Part shown: in pieces, positions 1 through 8,178 of the stretch
How the letters are laid out: each line of letters starts with the position of its first letter
Numbering within the stretch: position 1 is the first letter of the stretch
Assembly: GCA_946555345.1 (NCBI GenBank)
Contig: CAMNSS010000012.1
Location: 1 to 64,000, forward strand
DNA from: an uncultured Eubacterium sp.
GTDB lineage: Bacteria; Bacillota; Clostridia; Peptostreptococcales; Anaerovoracaceae
Length of the DNA stretch: 64,000 bases
Direction of reading: 5' to 3'
Translations under genes and position numbers: made by a program
Notes under the pieces: generated by a model
What the model saw: the letters and a program-made list of their open reading frames with translations, nothing else
Databases searched by the model: none
What the model was told of the DNA's origin: nothing

Positions 1-744
1 TCCACCAGTCCAGCTCATTCAATACTACATTTGCAAGAAGTGGGGACAGAATCCCCCCTGTGGAGTACCTGTTTCGGGCGTGATGATGATGTCATTGAAC
101 AGGATTTCCGCTTTCAGCATTTGCTTGATTATCATAATCAGTTTCCTGTCCTGTATCCCGATTCCCCACAACTGCCGAATGAGCTTGCTGTGGTTGATGT
201 TATCAAAGAAGCCAACAATGTCTACATCTACTACAAAGTGCAAGTTTTGTATTTGTGCCATTTTATAACACTGTGCGATTGCGTTCTGCGTAGACCTGTA
301 CGGTCTGAAGCCGTTGTTCCGCTCATGGAATTTCGCTTCACAAATCGGCTCAAGTATCTGCAAGATACACTGTTGAATCAGTCTGTCCCATATGCTCGGA
401 ATCCCCAATGGTCGGGTTTTCCCATTATCTTTTGGGATTTCTACACGTCTAACCTTTTTGGGCTGATAATAGTTCAATTTATTTCTGACGGTTTTGATAA
501 CCGTTTCAATGGGGACTGACTGTATCGCTACAATCGTTTTCCCATCTGTGCCGGGAGTCTTGCTCCCTTTGTTTTTACAGATGTTACGGTATGCAAGTAT
601 GATATTCTGCTCGGACACTATCAGCGGCACAAGCCTGTCAAATGTCTTTCCATTCAGGCTGTCCCCATATAACTGGTAACCTGTTTCTTTTGCGTCGTAC
701 CGTTCCGCATTCCGCTCTGCTTTGTTTACAATCCGTTTTGCCAT
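1..744 (-). pseudogene. ltrA: Group II intron reverse transcriptase/maturase, N-terminal half, frameshifted
   Basis: The protein begins at the ATG at 744 with an AAAGGAG SD about 9 bases upstream. It shows typical maturase-RT blocks: TPGTDG near residue 65, RPLGIPSIWDRLIQQ, NNGFRPYRST, the first catalytic block VDVDIVGFFDNI, and GTPQGG. Directly after GTPQGG the frame breaks. The plus strand at 53-58 has six C, where seven would restore the expected continuation ILSPLLANVVLNELDWW, which is readable in the next frame down to base 1. The frame as it stands stops at 25. The YADD catalytic block lies outside the window. Either this copy is inactive, or the homopolymer was miscalled, or the run is slippery. 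The family assignment is certain; the functional state is open. Confidence 0.85.
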
Positions 745-1558
745 AATAACCAGCTCCTTTATCGGAGAATGATTTTTTCTTAGTCGCACCACGACAGCTA
801 TGAAAATCTCCTTAACGGTGATTACTATACAGGCATGAAAATAATCTTAGTATCGGCTTGAGGCTATCCCTCCACCGCTTATTATCACGGCTTCACAGGT
901 ACTGTGCCTCTGCTCTCACAGCCACTAATGCACTTATTGTAGAAAGGAACTTTTCAATTCTTTCATTTTCGATACAACTACGGTTCTTTGCCGCTGATAC
1001 AGTCAGCTCCCGTATTGGCTGCTTTCCACGTTCCGCATAACTTAGGATTGTTGCCACTTAGGTCGTTCCTTTAGCCCTGCAGGCATTATCTTCAAAGAGC
1101 TATCTTTAAGATACCTGTGCCCTGTAAGCACAGAGGGCATTTCATACTAACAACTTTTACTTTGCCCCGCCTGCGTACCTTTTGGTACACTTGCATTTCT
1201 ACAAGCCATTCGTTTAGAGCCGTACATTCGGAAACTTTGTCAGACCGCCGATTTGGTCATTCTAACCATATGGCAACCCCACCCGCACTGTCACACACAA
1301 CCCGTACCTCTACGAATCTTTCCTCGCCATTAAGCGTTAGGGTGTGCTTCGCACGACTTCCCCGAGCTTATAACCCCAACCGTCTGTATTCCAGTTGACG
1401 CTACTCGGAGTATTAGTGAATCCCCTTCCAGGCGTTACCCCTTCATTTGAGATTTCAGTTATGCAGTTCTCTAAAACCACATTTATTAAATTGTTTGTGA
1501 CTTTAGGCTACGCTTTTGTCGGTTATTCCCACCGTTTTGGGCGTAGAACGTGTCACAC
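1..1558 (-). mobile_element. Group II intron, 5' part, inserted in the coupling-protein gene
   Basis: On the minus strand the sequence from 1558 begins GTGTGAC, which fits the GTGYG start of group II introns. It begins exactly where homology to TraG stops, after the FCMDEFAN motif. About 810 bases without a gene (745-1558) follow, the size expected for ribozyme domains I to III, and then comes the reverse transcriptase ORF of domain IV. The rest of the ORF, domains V and VI and the 3' exon lie beyond the left edge. I infer that the intron splices out of the traG transcript. The exact exon boundary (1558/1559) rests on the consensus and on the split valine codon expected in TraG (FAN-V). Confidence 0.85.
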
Positions 1559-2768
1559 CGTTCGCAAATTCATCCATGCAGAAATGGACGTGCACAGGCA
1601 GCCTCCCGCCGTATTTATGGTCTGCTGCATGGAAAAGCTGCTGAAAAAGTTGCGTGTACATGATAGAGACAAGAAAATTGAAAGATGTATCGTTATCGGG
1701 TATCAATGCAAAGAGCGCCGTTTTTCTTTCCCCAAGTGAAGAAAGCTCAAGCTCGTCTGCATATGTAAGGGATGCAAGGCCCTGTAAATTGAATTTCTCA
1801 AGCCTTGCCGCTAAAGTGATCTGAATTGATTTCAGCGTCTTCGCAGAGCCGGAATGATAATCGCGGTAGTATTTCACTGCAATGTGGTAAGGGTTTTCTG
1901 CCTCAAGTTCATAAAAAAGGCTGTCAAGGGGGGATATGGTTTCTTCCTCCTCGCTGACGTCACCTGCCCGCAAAAGCTCCATCACCATGCTGAAATTCTG
2001 TTCATATTCCGGTGCTTCATATTTCAGGTAGAAGATAAGGGCTAGCAGGAGCATAGACGCTGCCGTATCCCAAAAAGGATCCTGGCTTTGCGCTCCCTTT
2101 GGCGTTGTAGATTTAAACAAATTTGTAACAAGCCGCTGCACATCGTTATCATCACGGAGATATACAAATGGGTTATAGCAATCACTCTTTTCCATATTGA
2201 TGAGGTCAAGGACTTTTATCTCATACCCCTTGTTTTTAAGAAGCTGCCCTGTATCCCGCAATATCTCCCCCTTGGGATCGAGTACCACAAAGGACGTATT
2301 CGCCTGCATGATGTTAGGCTTGCAGTAAAATCGCGTCTTCCCTGCACCGCTGCCCCCGCACACAAGCACATTCAGATTCCGCCTGTGCCTGCGCCCGTCA
2401 AGCCCGATCCGCACATGCTGCGTCAGCAATTTGTTTTCTTCTGGCTTTCTTTCCCTGTATTTCTTATTAATTTCCTCCGCCCTGCCCCACCTGGCGGAAC
2501 CGTGTTCTTCCTTGCGCCTGTAGTTCCGCTTAGCGGAATAATGTATTCCGATGCAAAACACATAAGCAACCAGGAAAATGAGGACAGTTTTCAGGCTGTC
2601 CTCGCAAAATCGGATGGAAAACGGATTTCCAAATATTCTGTCCGTATTTTCCAAAATAGACATAAGGCCGCCTTCAAGGTATGGCGCAATAAGAAGCGCG
2701 GCCCATATTACGGGAAGAACACCAAAAACAAAAAATACCGTCAAAGCATTTTTATCATCTTGCTTCAC
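1559..2768 (-). CDS. traG: VirD4/TraG-type conjugal coupling protein, 5' exon
   Basis: This is the 5' exon (403 codons plus one base) of the type IV coupling protein, the inner-membrane ATPase that hands the relaxase-DNA complex to the conjugation channel. Two hydrophobic segments lie near residues 9-30 and 60-76. The Walker A motif GGSGAGKTR is near residues 138-146, and the Walker B motif VHFCMDEFAN closes the exon. TraG homologues continue with V-A-L-P; here the group II intron interrupts the valine codon, so the C-terminal 150-200 residues are outside the window. The start at 2768 overlaps the preceding small gene by 14 bases. It is the last gene of the mob operon visible here, after pcfB. 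Confidence 0.92.
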
Positions 2769-2937
2769 GGTATTTATCCTTTTTCTTTGGAGCTTTTGCA
2801 GCTTTCAATATCAGTTCATCCACTGCATCTGTGGAGCGGCTTTGCCGGATCAGGTCATTGCGCCTGTCATTTAATATGCTGATCAGGACGCCCTGTTCAT
2901 GCTCGTTAAGTTCGAGCCTATACTTTTCTTCCCTCAT
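2755..2937 (-). CDS. Small conserved-type ICE protein upstream of traG
   Basis: This 60-residue, highly charged and mostly helical protein has no signal or membrane segment. Its ATG overlaps the stop codon of the preceding gene (ATGA) and its end overlaps the start of traG by 14 bases, so all three are probably translationally coupled. The tight packing is the main support for a real gene. I do not recognise a family. A role as an accessory of the coupling protein is only a guess from position. Confidence 0.7.
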   Translation of the reverse strand: MREEKYRLELNEHEQGVLISILNDRRNDLIRQSRSTDAVDELILKAAKAPKKKDKYREAR

Positions 2938-3869
2938 CGCATGACACCCATGTCTTCCCTTGCGGCTTTAGCTTTTTCCTGCCTCTGGTATTCAAGGGAC
3001 TGGCCCATGCGGTCATTGATGGCGAGCATGGTCTTCCGCATCATGGAAAGTTCTCCTCGTAAGTCTTTCGACTCCATCTGCAATAACCGTTCTGGCATAA
3101 CCAGCTCAACCCCTTCCGGCTCAATTCCATATTTCTGGCACAACATATATGCGGTGCATTCAGCATGGAAAGACATATCGCCTCTTGTAAGGTCGGGATA
3201 CTCCGCAGCAAAGTCCGCATAAGCAAGCTCCCTTGCCACGTCCCTGAAAAAATCTTCTTGTGAAAGCCCCCTCTTAATGAATATGGTATTGCTTTCCGGA
3301 TCAAACAATGCGCCTTTATCATAATTTCCTACATCATCTATGACTTCCATCGCCACTTGTGGCTTGTACACAAGGGCTTTCAGCAGCATCCGGGTGTCCT
3401 GGACGCGTTTGAACCGTACAGTTGACCTTGCCGTCGTCTCTGACACATCAAAGACTTTCTTGACGTTGTACCCTATGCCTTTATGCCCATCCGGCGTCAC
3501 ATAGTTATATGGCTCCAAAATCTTAATATGTGATGCACCTTTCCTTGGCCTTGCATTCTGTGCTTTCATTTTTTCACGGTCCACAAGCTGCGTTGCGTTT
3601 GCCTTTTGTTCCATGATTGCAATGACGTTATTTACGGTATAACGGTCAAAATGCTGCTGCATAAAAAGATACTTTGTCAAGGCATCACTGCTTTCCCTCA
3701 TCTTATCCGTGCCTGCATCAATCAGGGCATAAACAAACTGCTTTTCCTCACTTTTGCGTTTTTTGTACTCTTCAAGGTCAAATTCCCTGTTTTGATAACC
3801 AGGAATGCCCCTGTTGCTTTCCTCAAAGCCTTGGCTTTCCAGAAAATCATAAATATTGTCTTCGTTCAT
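2934..3869 (-). CDS. ArdC-like conjugation accessory protein
   Basis: This 311-residue cytoplasmic protein has a segment around residues 60-110 (QHFDRYTVNNVIAI, then KGASHIKILEPY) that resembles the single-strand DNA binding N-terminal domain of ArdC antirestriction proteins. The middle part (DFFRDVARELAYADFAAEY, then SFHAECTAYMLCQKYGI) follows the layout of the metallopeptidase half of such proteins, but the HExxH motif is degenerate (RELAY), so peptidase activity is doubtful. A GGAAGG SD precedes the ATG at 3869. The gene sits between pcfB and traG in the transfer operon. The role inferred is protection or handling of transferred single-stranded DNA; the family call is by pattern only. Confidence 0.65.
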   Translation of the reverse strand: MNEDNIYDFLESQGFEESNRGIPGYQNREFDLEEYKKRKSEEKQFVYALIDAGTDKMRESSDALTKYLFMQQHFDRYTVNNVIAIMEQKANATQLVDREKMKAQNARPRKGASHIKILEPYNYVTPDGHKGIGYNVKKVFDVSETTARSTVRFKRVQDTRMLLKALVYKPQVAMEVIDDVGNYDKGALFDPESNTIFIKRGLSQEDFFRDVARELAYADFAAEYPDLTRGDMSFHAECTAYMLCQKYGIEPEGVELVMPERLLQMESKDLRGELSMMRKTMLAINDRMGQSLEYQRQEKAKAAREDMGVMR

Positions 3870-3874
3870 ATAAC

Positions 3875-4648
3875 CTACCTTCCTTTCGTAACTTCATTCT
3901 TATTTTTTGGTTTTGCTGGTAACGCATCTTTTGGAAAGGAATGGCCTTTTTCCTTTCCTGCCTGTTTTTTCTGCTGCTTCACAATCTTTTCCCGGACAGA
4001 CGGCTTTGCCTGATGCCTTCCAGCTCCCGCCCTAAAAGTATCCTGGGAATCTTCTTCCCTGCAATTTTTCCCGGACAGATTGTCTTTTTCCATCCGGGCT
4101 GCCTGCGGGTTTTCCTGTACCTTTCTTTCCGTCTTTGCCGGTTCTGCAAAGGCTTCATCAAGCAGCTTGTCAGCAGCATCAAGCTGCTTGGCGTCCCTTT
4201 CCGGCTCTGCCCGCTGTTCAGGTTTCCCTGCCCTGTCGCGTTCTACCTGCCTTACAACTTCTGCTTTGTCCACGGAAACCAGCTTGAACTTTTTAATGAT
4301 GCGGCTGATCTTTGCAGCGTCCTCTGCCCGTGCAATGATATCAACTTCTGCATCAGGATTTTTATTGCCTTTCTGGCGGATAACATTGTAAAGCACGCCA
4401 TATTTTCTGGCCTCCTTGGTGAACTGCTTCAAATCTTTTTGCTGGATGGAAAACACTTTCAACTCTTTTCCTGATTTCAGCATGCCGGAAAGCCTCGCCT
4501 TCCCCTTCGTCTTGCCGCCTTCCTTCAATGCGGCGACCAGGAGGGCAGTGATGTTCTTTGCAGCATTGCCCGTAATGCGAAGAGCCACTTCCGTTCCCTC
4601 AAGGCTCATCCTGACGATCTGTTCCGCTGCGTCACCTCCTGAATTCAT
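3875..4648 (-). CDS. pcfB: PcfB/DUF3801 family conjugation protein
   Basis: The N-terminal 130 residues (EQIVRMSLEGTEVALRITGNAAKNITALLVAALKE, then KVFSIQQKDLKQFTKEARKYGVLYNVIR; quoted here in short pieces of longer motifs) match the DUF3801/PcfB family found beside coupling proteins in Gram-positive conjugative elements. The remaining half is charged, low in complexity and likely disordered. In pCF10 PcfB binds the coupling protein and feeds substrate to it; the same role is inferred here from family and position. The ATG at 4648 overlaps the 3' end of the relaxase gene by 17 bases and has GAGGTG 7 bases upstream. Confidence 0.85.
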   Translation of the reverse strand: MNSGGDAAEQIVRMSLEGTEVALRITGNAAKNITALLVAALKEGGKTKGKARLSGMLKSGKELKVFSIQQKDLKQFTKEARKYGVLYNVIRQKGNKNPDAEVDIIARAEDAAKISRIIKKFKLVSVDKAEVVRQVERDRAGKPEQRAEPERDAKQLDAADKLLDEAFAEPAKTERKVQENPQAARMEKDNLSGKNCREEDSQDTFRAGAGRHQAKPSVREKIVKQQKKQAGKEKGHSFPKDALPAKPKNKNEVTKGR

Positions 4649-6002
4649 CTGTCTTCACCTCTTTCCGTTTTTCGTCTTCAAAAACTTTTTCGATTTTCTG
4701 CTCTATCAAACCAGAGCGTGCCTTGATGCCCTCACATAATCCCACCTCCTTTCGCAAACGCCTTAATTCATTGCCGATTTCAGCAATCTTTTCCTTGTAA
4801 GCCATTTTTTCTACCTCCGTATTCCCTGTCCTGCGGATAACTTTTCGCAAATTTGCCCTGTGCGCTTCATGCTCCTCCATTTTCCTTTTCAAATATTCCT
4901 CATACGAAAAAAGCTGCCCATCAGTCCCTATCTGTTTTTCCGATAGCAACCTTGCCTCTTCCGTAATCCTGTCAAGATTGATAAGGTCATCCCGCAGGAG
5001 ATAGTGTACCCTGTTTGGGTTTGGGAATTTGTTACGTTTTGGCAGGTATCCCAGAAGGTAACAGTAATGCAGATAAAGATTATGCAAGCTTCCCTTGCTT
5101 CCCCTGTTTTTATGCTCCATAGGGTTGTATGCCCTGCTGCATCTTGCGGCATGGAAAGCTTGCAAAGGATAACTTTCCTTATGGCATTTCAGGCGTTTCA
5201 TTATCATTTCATTCGTGTATATGTTGTCTTTTTCTTCCCCAAGCCCTGCGATGCGCATGGGCCTTCCCCAGTTCTTTTGCGTGATTGTCCAAAACTTCCG
5301 GTTGTTTCTGCATTGCAGGGTATACCCCATGGTCTTCAGCCTTTCTTCAAATTCTTTCAGGCTGTGGCTCTTTTCTATCGCCTCATCAATAGCAGCTTTC
5401 GCCATGGCAGCCCGAGTTGGCTTTCCTTCCCGTTCCGCCCTTGCAAGCTGGATTGGAAGCCGCTTTCCTTTCGGCTGGCTTATAATGGATGCGCCAAACT
5501 CTTTGCAGACTTCATCAGATATGTGCGCGAGTTCTTTCCATTCCTTTTTCCGACATCGCTTCCCATGGAGGAATGACACAGAATTAACGACAAAATGATT
5601 ATGCAAGCACCTTGTGTTCAGGTGGGTCGCTGCCACCACTTGGTAATCCTCTCCCCAAACCCTCCGTGCAAATTCCAGCCCAATTTCATGCGCCTGTTGC
5701 GGCGTCACTTCCCCCGCAGCAAAGCTCTGATAAGCGTGATATGCGACAATGCCCCCTTCTTTGCTGAATTGTTTTTTTACAGTAAGAAATTGGCCGCGGG
5801 CAATGGCAGGATTGCAATTCACGCCACTGACAAAATATTCTTTTTCTGTTTTTTCTTCTTTAACTGCATAATTCATCACGTCCTTTAGCGCCTGAATTTC
5901 TGCTTCGCTATACTTCGGGTTCTTCGTTTTCTTCCCGTCCACCGCATAGTCTATCGGATGGGACAGATGGCCCCGGACTGGCCATATCCTCGTTACTGCC
6001 AT
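4632..6002 (-). CDS. mobA: Relaxase (MobA/VirD2 type, MOBP-like)
   Basis: This 456-residue protein nicks the element at oriT and pilots the strand during conjugation. The N-terminal relaxase domain (about residues 1-190) begins MAVTRIWPVRG. It contains the metal-binding histidine block THLNTRCLHNHFVVNSVSF near residues 126-145 (H-L-N...H-N-H) and a FVSGVNC block near residue 58. The C-terminal part is a charged coiled-coil-like tail. The start is 6 bases after the mobC stop, with a weak SD (AGGGAAAA) inside the end of mobC. The order mobC-mobA-pcfB-ardC-like-traG is that of Tn1549-type ICEs. The exact MOBP subclass cannot be fixed by eye. Confidence 0.9.
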   Translation of the reverse strand: MAVTRIWPVRGHLSHPIDYAVDGKKTKNPKYSEAEIQALKDVMNYAVKEEKTEKEYFVSGVNCNPAIARGQFLTVKKQFSKEGGIVAYHAYQSFAAGEVTPQQAHEIGLEFARRVWGEDYQVVAATHLNTRCLHNHFVVNSVSFLHGKRCRKKEWKELAHISDEVCKEFGASIISQPKGKRLPIQLARAEREGKPTRAAMAKAAIDEAIEKSHSLKEFEERLKTMGYTLQCRNNRKFWTITQKNWGRPMRIAGLGEEKDNIYTNEMIMKRLKCHKESYPLQAFHAARCSRAYNPMEHKNRGSKGSLHNLYLHYCYLLGYLPKRNKFPNPNRVHYLLRDDLINLDRITEEARLLSEKQIGTDGQLFSYEEYLKRKMEEHEAHRANLRKVIRRTGNTEVEKMAYKEKIAEIGNELRRLRKEVGLCEGIKARSGLIEQKIEKVFEDEKRKEVKTDEFRR

Positions 6003-6008
6003 TTTTCC

Positions 6009-6347
6009 CTATTGCCATTTTTCCCTGTTTTTCTCTGGCATAAGAAATTGCTGTTCCACCTTTAACTGAAAGCGGTTCAGCTTTTCAAGTTCTTTCTCCA
6101 GCATGGGCGCATCAATGAATCCCAGCGCATTGGCTTTGATGGCAATCTGGTTAAAACGGTTGCCCAGTGCGCTCAGCTCCCTCATCGCCTCATAGAACCT
6201 GCTGTCTGGTTTTTCTTTTGGCTCAAAGCCCTTGATGAGCAGGCGCAGCAGCGCCGCTTCCGTAAGGCAAGTGCGTTCCGCCTTATCTTTCAAATCCCTG
6301 TTTTCTTCCTGGTTGAGCCAGAATTGCTTTTTGACCGTTCTCTGCAT
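6009..6347 (-). CDS. mobC: MobC-type relaxosome accessory protein
   Basis: This 112-residue basic protein begins MQRTVKKQFWLNQEEN, a ribbon-helix-helix type start, followed by the MobC signature ALGNRFNQIAIKANALG. It is expected to bind near oriT and help the relaxase melt the nick region. I chose the ATG at 6347 because a long SD (GGAGGAGG, 6355-6363) lies about 8 bases before it; the open frame extends further to a TTG at 6365, but that codon sits on top of the SD. An intrinsic terminator ends only 8 bases before this SD, so expression requires readthrough from the promoter at 6680-6708. Confidence 0.88.
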   Translation of the reverse strand: MQRTVKKQFWLNQEENRDLKDKAERTCLTEAALLRLLIKGFEPKEKPDSRFYEAMRELSALGNRFNQIAIKANALGFIDAPMLEKELEKLNRFQLKVEQQFLMPEKNREKWQ

Positions 6348-6371
6348 ATTATTTTCCTCCTCCAAAAATTG

Positions 6372-6394
6372 AAAAAAACAGCCCGCATGGCTGT
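6372..6394 (-). terminator. Intrinsic terminator directly before the mobC ribosome site (attenuator)
   Basis: On the minus strand ACAGCC, a 5-base loop and GGCTGT form a 6-bp stem (6378-6394) followed by a run of seven T (6378-6372). The T run ends 8 bases before the mobC SD. There is no space for a promoter between this terminator and mobC, so it must be bypassed for mobC and all genes behind it to be expressed. Confidence 0.75.
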
Positions 6395-6425
6395 CCCTTT
6401 GTCCCTATATATTTTTATCATTGTA

Positions 6426-6454
6426 TTGAAATGTGATTTTTATTCTGCTATAAT
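6426..6454 (+). promoter_or_regulatory. Plus-strand promoter of the antisense RNA
   Basis: TTGAAA (6426-6431) and a perfect TATAAT (6449-6454) are separated by 17 bases, a near-consensus sigma-A promoter. Transcription is expected to start near 6461. It points against the mob operon and has no open frame with an SD downstream before the terminator at 6499-6539. Confidence 0.8.
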
Positions 6455-6460
6455 TAAATC

Positions 6461-6539
6461 AAGAGGAAGCCGCTGAAAACGGCTGACCTATACGATTGAA
6501 TAACCGCTCTAGTTCCTACGCTCTAGCGGTTATTTTTTT
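6461..6539 (+). ncRNA. Short antisense RNA to the mob operon leader (about 78 nt)
   Basis: The RNA predicted between the plus promoter and the T run at 6533-6539 folds into two hairpins: AGCCG/CGGCT (6468-6484) and AATAACCGCT/AGCGGTTATT (6499-6533). The second is a normal intrinsic terminator on this strand. The RNA is fully complementary to the 3' part of the mob leader, including the last codons of the leader ORF. Such an arrangement (opposing short RNA, structured leader, terminator before the first gene) is known from antisense-controlled transcription attenuation in pT181 and pIP501 replication control. The function here is inferred; the promoter and terminator are seen. Confidence 0.7.
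6499..6539 (+). terminator. Terminator of the antisense RNA
   Basis: A 9 to 10-bp stem (6499-6508 with 6525-6534) with a 16-base loop is followed by seven T on the plus strand. On the minus strand the same hairpin is not followed by T, so it is expected to stop only the plus-strand RNA. Confidence 0.8.
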
Positions 6540-6589
6540 ATGTAAATCGTAACTCTTAATTTATAAAAACTAATCGTTATCCTTAACAT
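6530..6589 (-). CDS. 19-residue leader peptide of the mob operon
   Basis: The ATG at 6589 has a strong SD (GGAGGTGG, 6594-6601) at good spacing and opens a frame of 19 codons, MLRITISFYKLRVTIYIKK. Its TAA stop (6530-6532) lies inside the base of the hairpin that is also the terminator of the antisense RNA. The peptide is basic and has no membrane helix of the Fst/Ldr toxin type. I infer a regulatory leader whose translation could influence the hairpins downstream; a toxin peptide is the less likely alternative. Confidence 0.55.
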   Translation of the reverse strand: MLRITISFYKLRVTIYIKK

Positions 6590-6679
6590 ATTACCACCTC
6601 CCACATACAATTCAGGTTTTTCACTGTAACTGTAGCTGTAACGGAGGCAACCGCTTTCGCTTGTCCTCTTGATATGATT

Positions 6680-6708
6680 ATCATATTCTTTTCACTTCCT
6701 GCTGTCAA
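6680..6708 (-). promoter_or_regulatory. Promoter of the mob/transfer operon
   Basis: On the minus strand TTGACA (6708-6703) and TATGAT (6685-6680) stand 17 bases apart. The start is expected near 6673, giving a leader of about 325 bases before mobC. The first 40 leader bases can fold into a hairpin (arms around GAGG-CAA-GC and GC-TTG-CTC with a GAAA loop). Confidence 0.8.
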
Positions 6709-6738
6709 CGCTTTTCAATTTAATCATTCGGGCGGGGG

Positions 6739-6787
6739 GTCAGGGGCATCCCCTGACAAGCACTTTTTACGCCACAGGAGTAAAAAG
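6739..6787. repeat. Two adjacent inverted repeats, candidate oriT
   Basis: GTCAGGGG/CCCCTGAC (6739-6757, 3-base loop) is followed 5 bases later by CTTTTTAC/GTAAAAAG (6763-6787, 9-base loop). Neither is followed by a T run in the direction of the preceding gene, so they are not ordinary terminators. They lie between the DUF3846 gene and the mob promoter, where Gram-positive elements often keep oriT. The assignment is by position and structure only; I do not recognise a nick consensus. Confidence 0.4.
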
Positions 6788-6809
6788 GGGCTGCTTGGTA
6801 AGATAGTCC

Positions 6810-7220
6810 CTATCGTTCAAAGGTTTCCCGTGCAGGCTTTACAGGAACGGTGATGATGCCTTTTGCCGTTCTTAAAAACTGTTCCGGATGCTTGAATTTA
6901 TCCATGTATTTTTCCTGCAATTCCTTCGGAATGCTCTCAAAACTTTCACTCCCAGCAGGTGCATAAATAATCAGGAAATTGCCCCTGATAATGTCCTGTA
7001 TCTGCCCGTTGTCCCCATATATCGCCCGGTTTGGAGCAAGTTCCAGTATCTTTCCCTCACCGTTTGCTATAAGCCCAATATCCCCATCTTCAAAGGGCAT
7101 TACCATTTCGATTTTTCCATCCACGATGTCCTGCATGGTTCTAAGCCCTGTCCCGATCTCTATGGCTTCGGGTTTCTTCATCGGTTCTACCAATATTGCC
7201 GTGATTTTCTTATCGTTCAT
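6810..7220 (-). CDS. DUF3846 family ICE protein
   Basis: This 136-residue protein begins MNDKKITAILVEPMKKPEAIEI and contains LIANGEGKILELAPNRAIY and IIRGNFLIIYAP, the layout of the DUF3846 family that is common in Tn1549-type elements. It has no signal or membrane segment. Its biochemical role is unknown. The start overlaps the 3' end of the Toprim gene by 11 bases and has GGGAAGG upstream, so it is likely co-translated with it. Confidence 0.8.
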   Translation of the reverse strand: MNDKKITAILVEPMKKPEAIEIGTGLRTMQDIVDGKIEMVMPFEDGDIGLIANGEGKILELAPNRAIYGDNGQIQDIIRGNFLIIYAPAGSESFESIPKELQEKYMDKFKHPEQFLRTAKGIITVPVKPARETFER

Positions 7221-8178
7221 TCTTTTCCTTCCCTTCTATTTTTATTTCATCGAACAATCCTTTTCTTATCCGTAAATAATCGTTCTGATCCTTGCCCATT
7301 TTTGGCATTACAATATATACCGCATAATCATTTTTCAGTAACTTTCTGATTTGCTCTGCTGCCGTAAATCCTGTCCTGTCGTAGTCAAGGCGGAGGCAGA
7401 TATGGCGTATGTTCTGATTTGTTTTCAGAAAATGCTCCAGCGCAACAGGCATTTTATATCTCCCATTCTGCTGTGCAGTGTAAACACCGGAAAGGGATAA
7501 ATAGTTTGTTCCACCATAATTTCTTCCATCCATTTTTGCCATTGTCATAAACGATAACAGATCAATGGCGGACTCAAACACATGCAGGCAATCGCTCTTT
7601 TTGTTTACCAGCCGAAAAGAAAACCTCTTATCGCTTCCGCTGGCTTCTCCCATGATCTTTCTGCCGTTCGTGGCGCGGTAAAAAGCATATTTTATCTCCC
7701 CATTTTCATCTTTTCCCGTAAAAACAACGTTGTGATAAGCTCTGCTCTCATAAAGCATCCCTTCTTTTGCACAGCTTTCGATCAGCGCCTCGTCTATCCC
7801 CCGCCCTGCGAGATACGTTCTTATAACTTTGTCTGTTTCATTCTTCTTCGGCAGGATAAATGCTTGTTTTCCCTCTGCATTTTTCGTATCCTTACAGATG
7901 ACAGGCGGGCTTTTTCCTGTCTGCTGCAAGATATGTTCTACAGCATCCGTAAAGAAAAAGCCCCTGACTTTTATTAGGTAGTCAAGGGCGCTCCTGCCGC
8001 CAATCCCCCTCGACCACCACGTCCATTTGCCGTTGGAAATTTTCAAGCTACCATGCGAACGTGTTGAGTAGGTTCTGCCCCCGGCATGGACTAGTTCGTC
8101 ACGTTCATAATTTTCAAGATATGTCAGAAGATCCATTTCCTTTGCGGCCGCAATCTGCTCTTTCGTTACATACCCCAT
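7210..8178 (-). CDS. DUF3991/Toprim-domain protein (primase-like)
   Basis: This 322-residue protein starts with a DNA-primase-like N-terminal region (LLTYLENYERDELVHAGGRTY, then WWSRGIGGRSALDYLIKVRG), as in DUF3991 proteins. The second half is a Toprim-like core, with HVFESAIDLLSFMTMA (the conserved glutamate) near residue 205 and ICLRLDYDRTGFTAAEQI (the acidic D-x-D) near residue 265. It may prime or process single-stranded DNA of the element. The ATG at 8178 directly follows the stop of the DUF3848 gene (TAA-ATG). Confidence 0.8.
   Translation of the reverse strand: MGYVTKEQIAAAKEMDLLTYLENYERDELVHAGGRTYSTRSHGSLKISNGKWTWWSRGIGGRSALDYLIKVRGFFFTDAVEHILQQTGKSPPVICKDTKNAEGKQAFILPKKNETDKVIRTYLAGRGIDEALIESCAKEGMLYESRAYHNVVFTGKDENGEIKYAFYRATNGRKIMGEASGSDKRFSFRLVNKKSDCLHVFESAIDLLSFMTMAKMDGRNYGGTNYLSLSGVYTAQQNGRYKMPVALEHFLKTNQNIRHICLRLDYDRTGFTAAEQIRKLLKNDYAVYIVMPKMGKDQNDYLRIRKGLFDEIKIEGKEKNER

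Noticed and set aside
53..58. Programmed frameshift in the reverse transcriptase
   Set aside because: The G run could be slippery, but group II intron maturases are normally one frame and no stimulatory structure can be judged at the window edge; deletion or miscall is simpler.
6530..6589. Leader ORF as a Fst/Ldr-type toxin with the convergent RNA as antitoxin
   Set aside because: Convergent RNAs sharing a hairpin resemble that type I system, but the peptide lacks the hydrophobic helix and a mob terminator lies downstream, so attenuation fits better. Not fully excluded.
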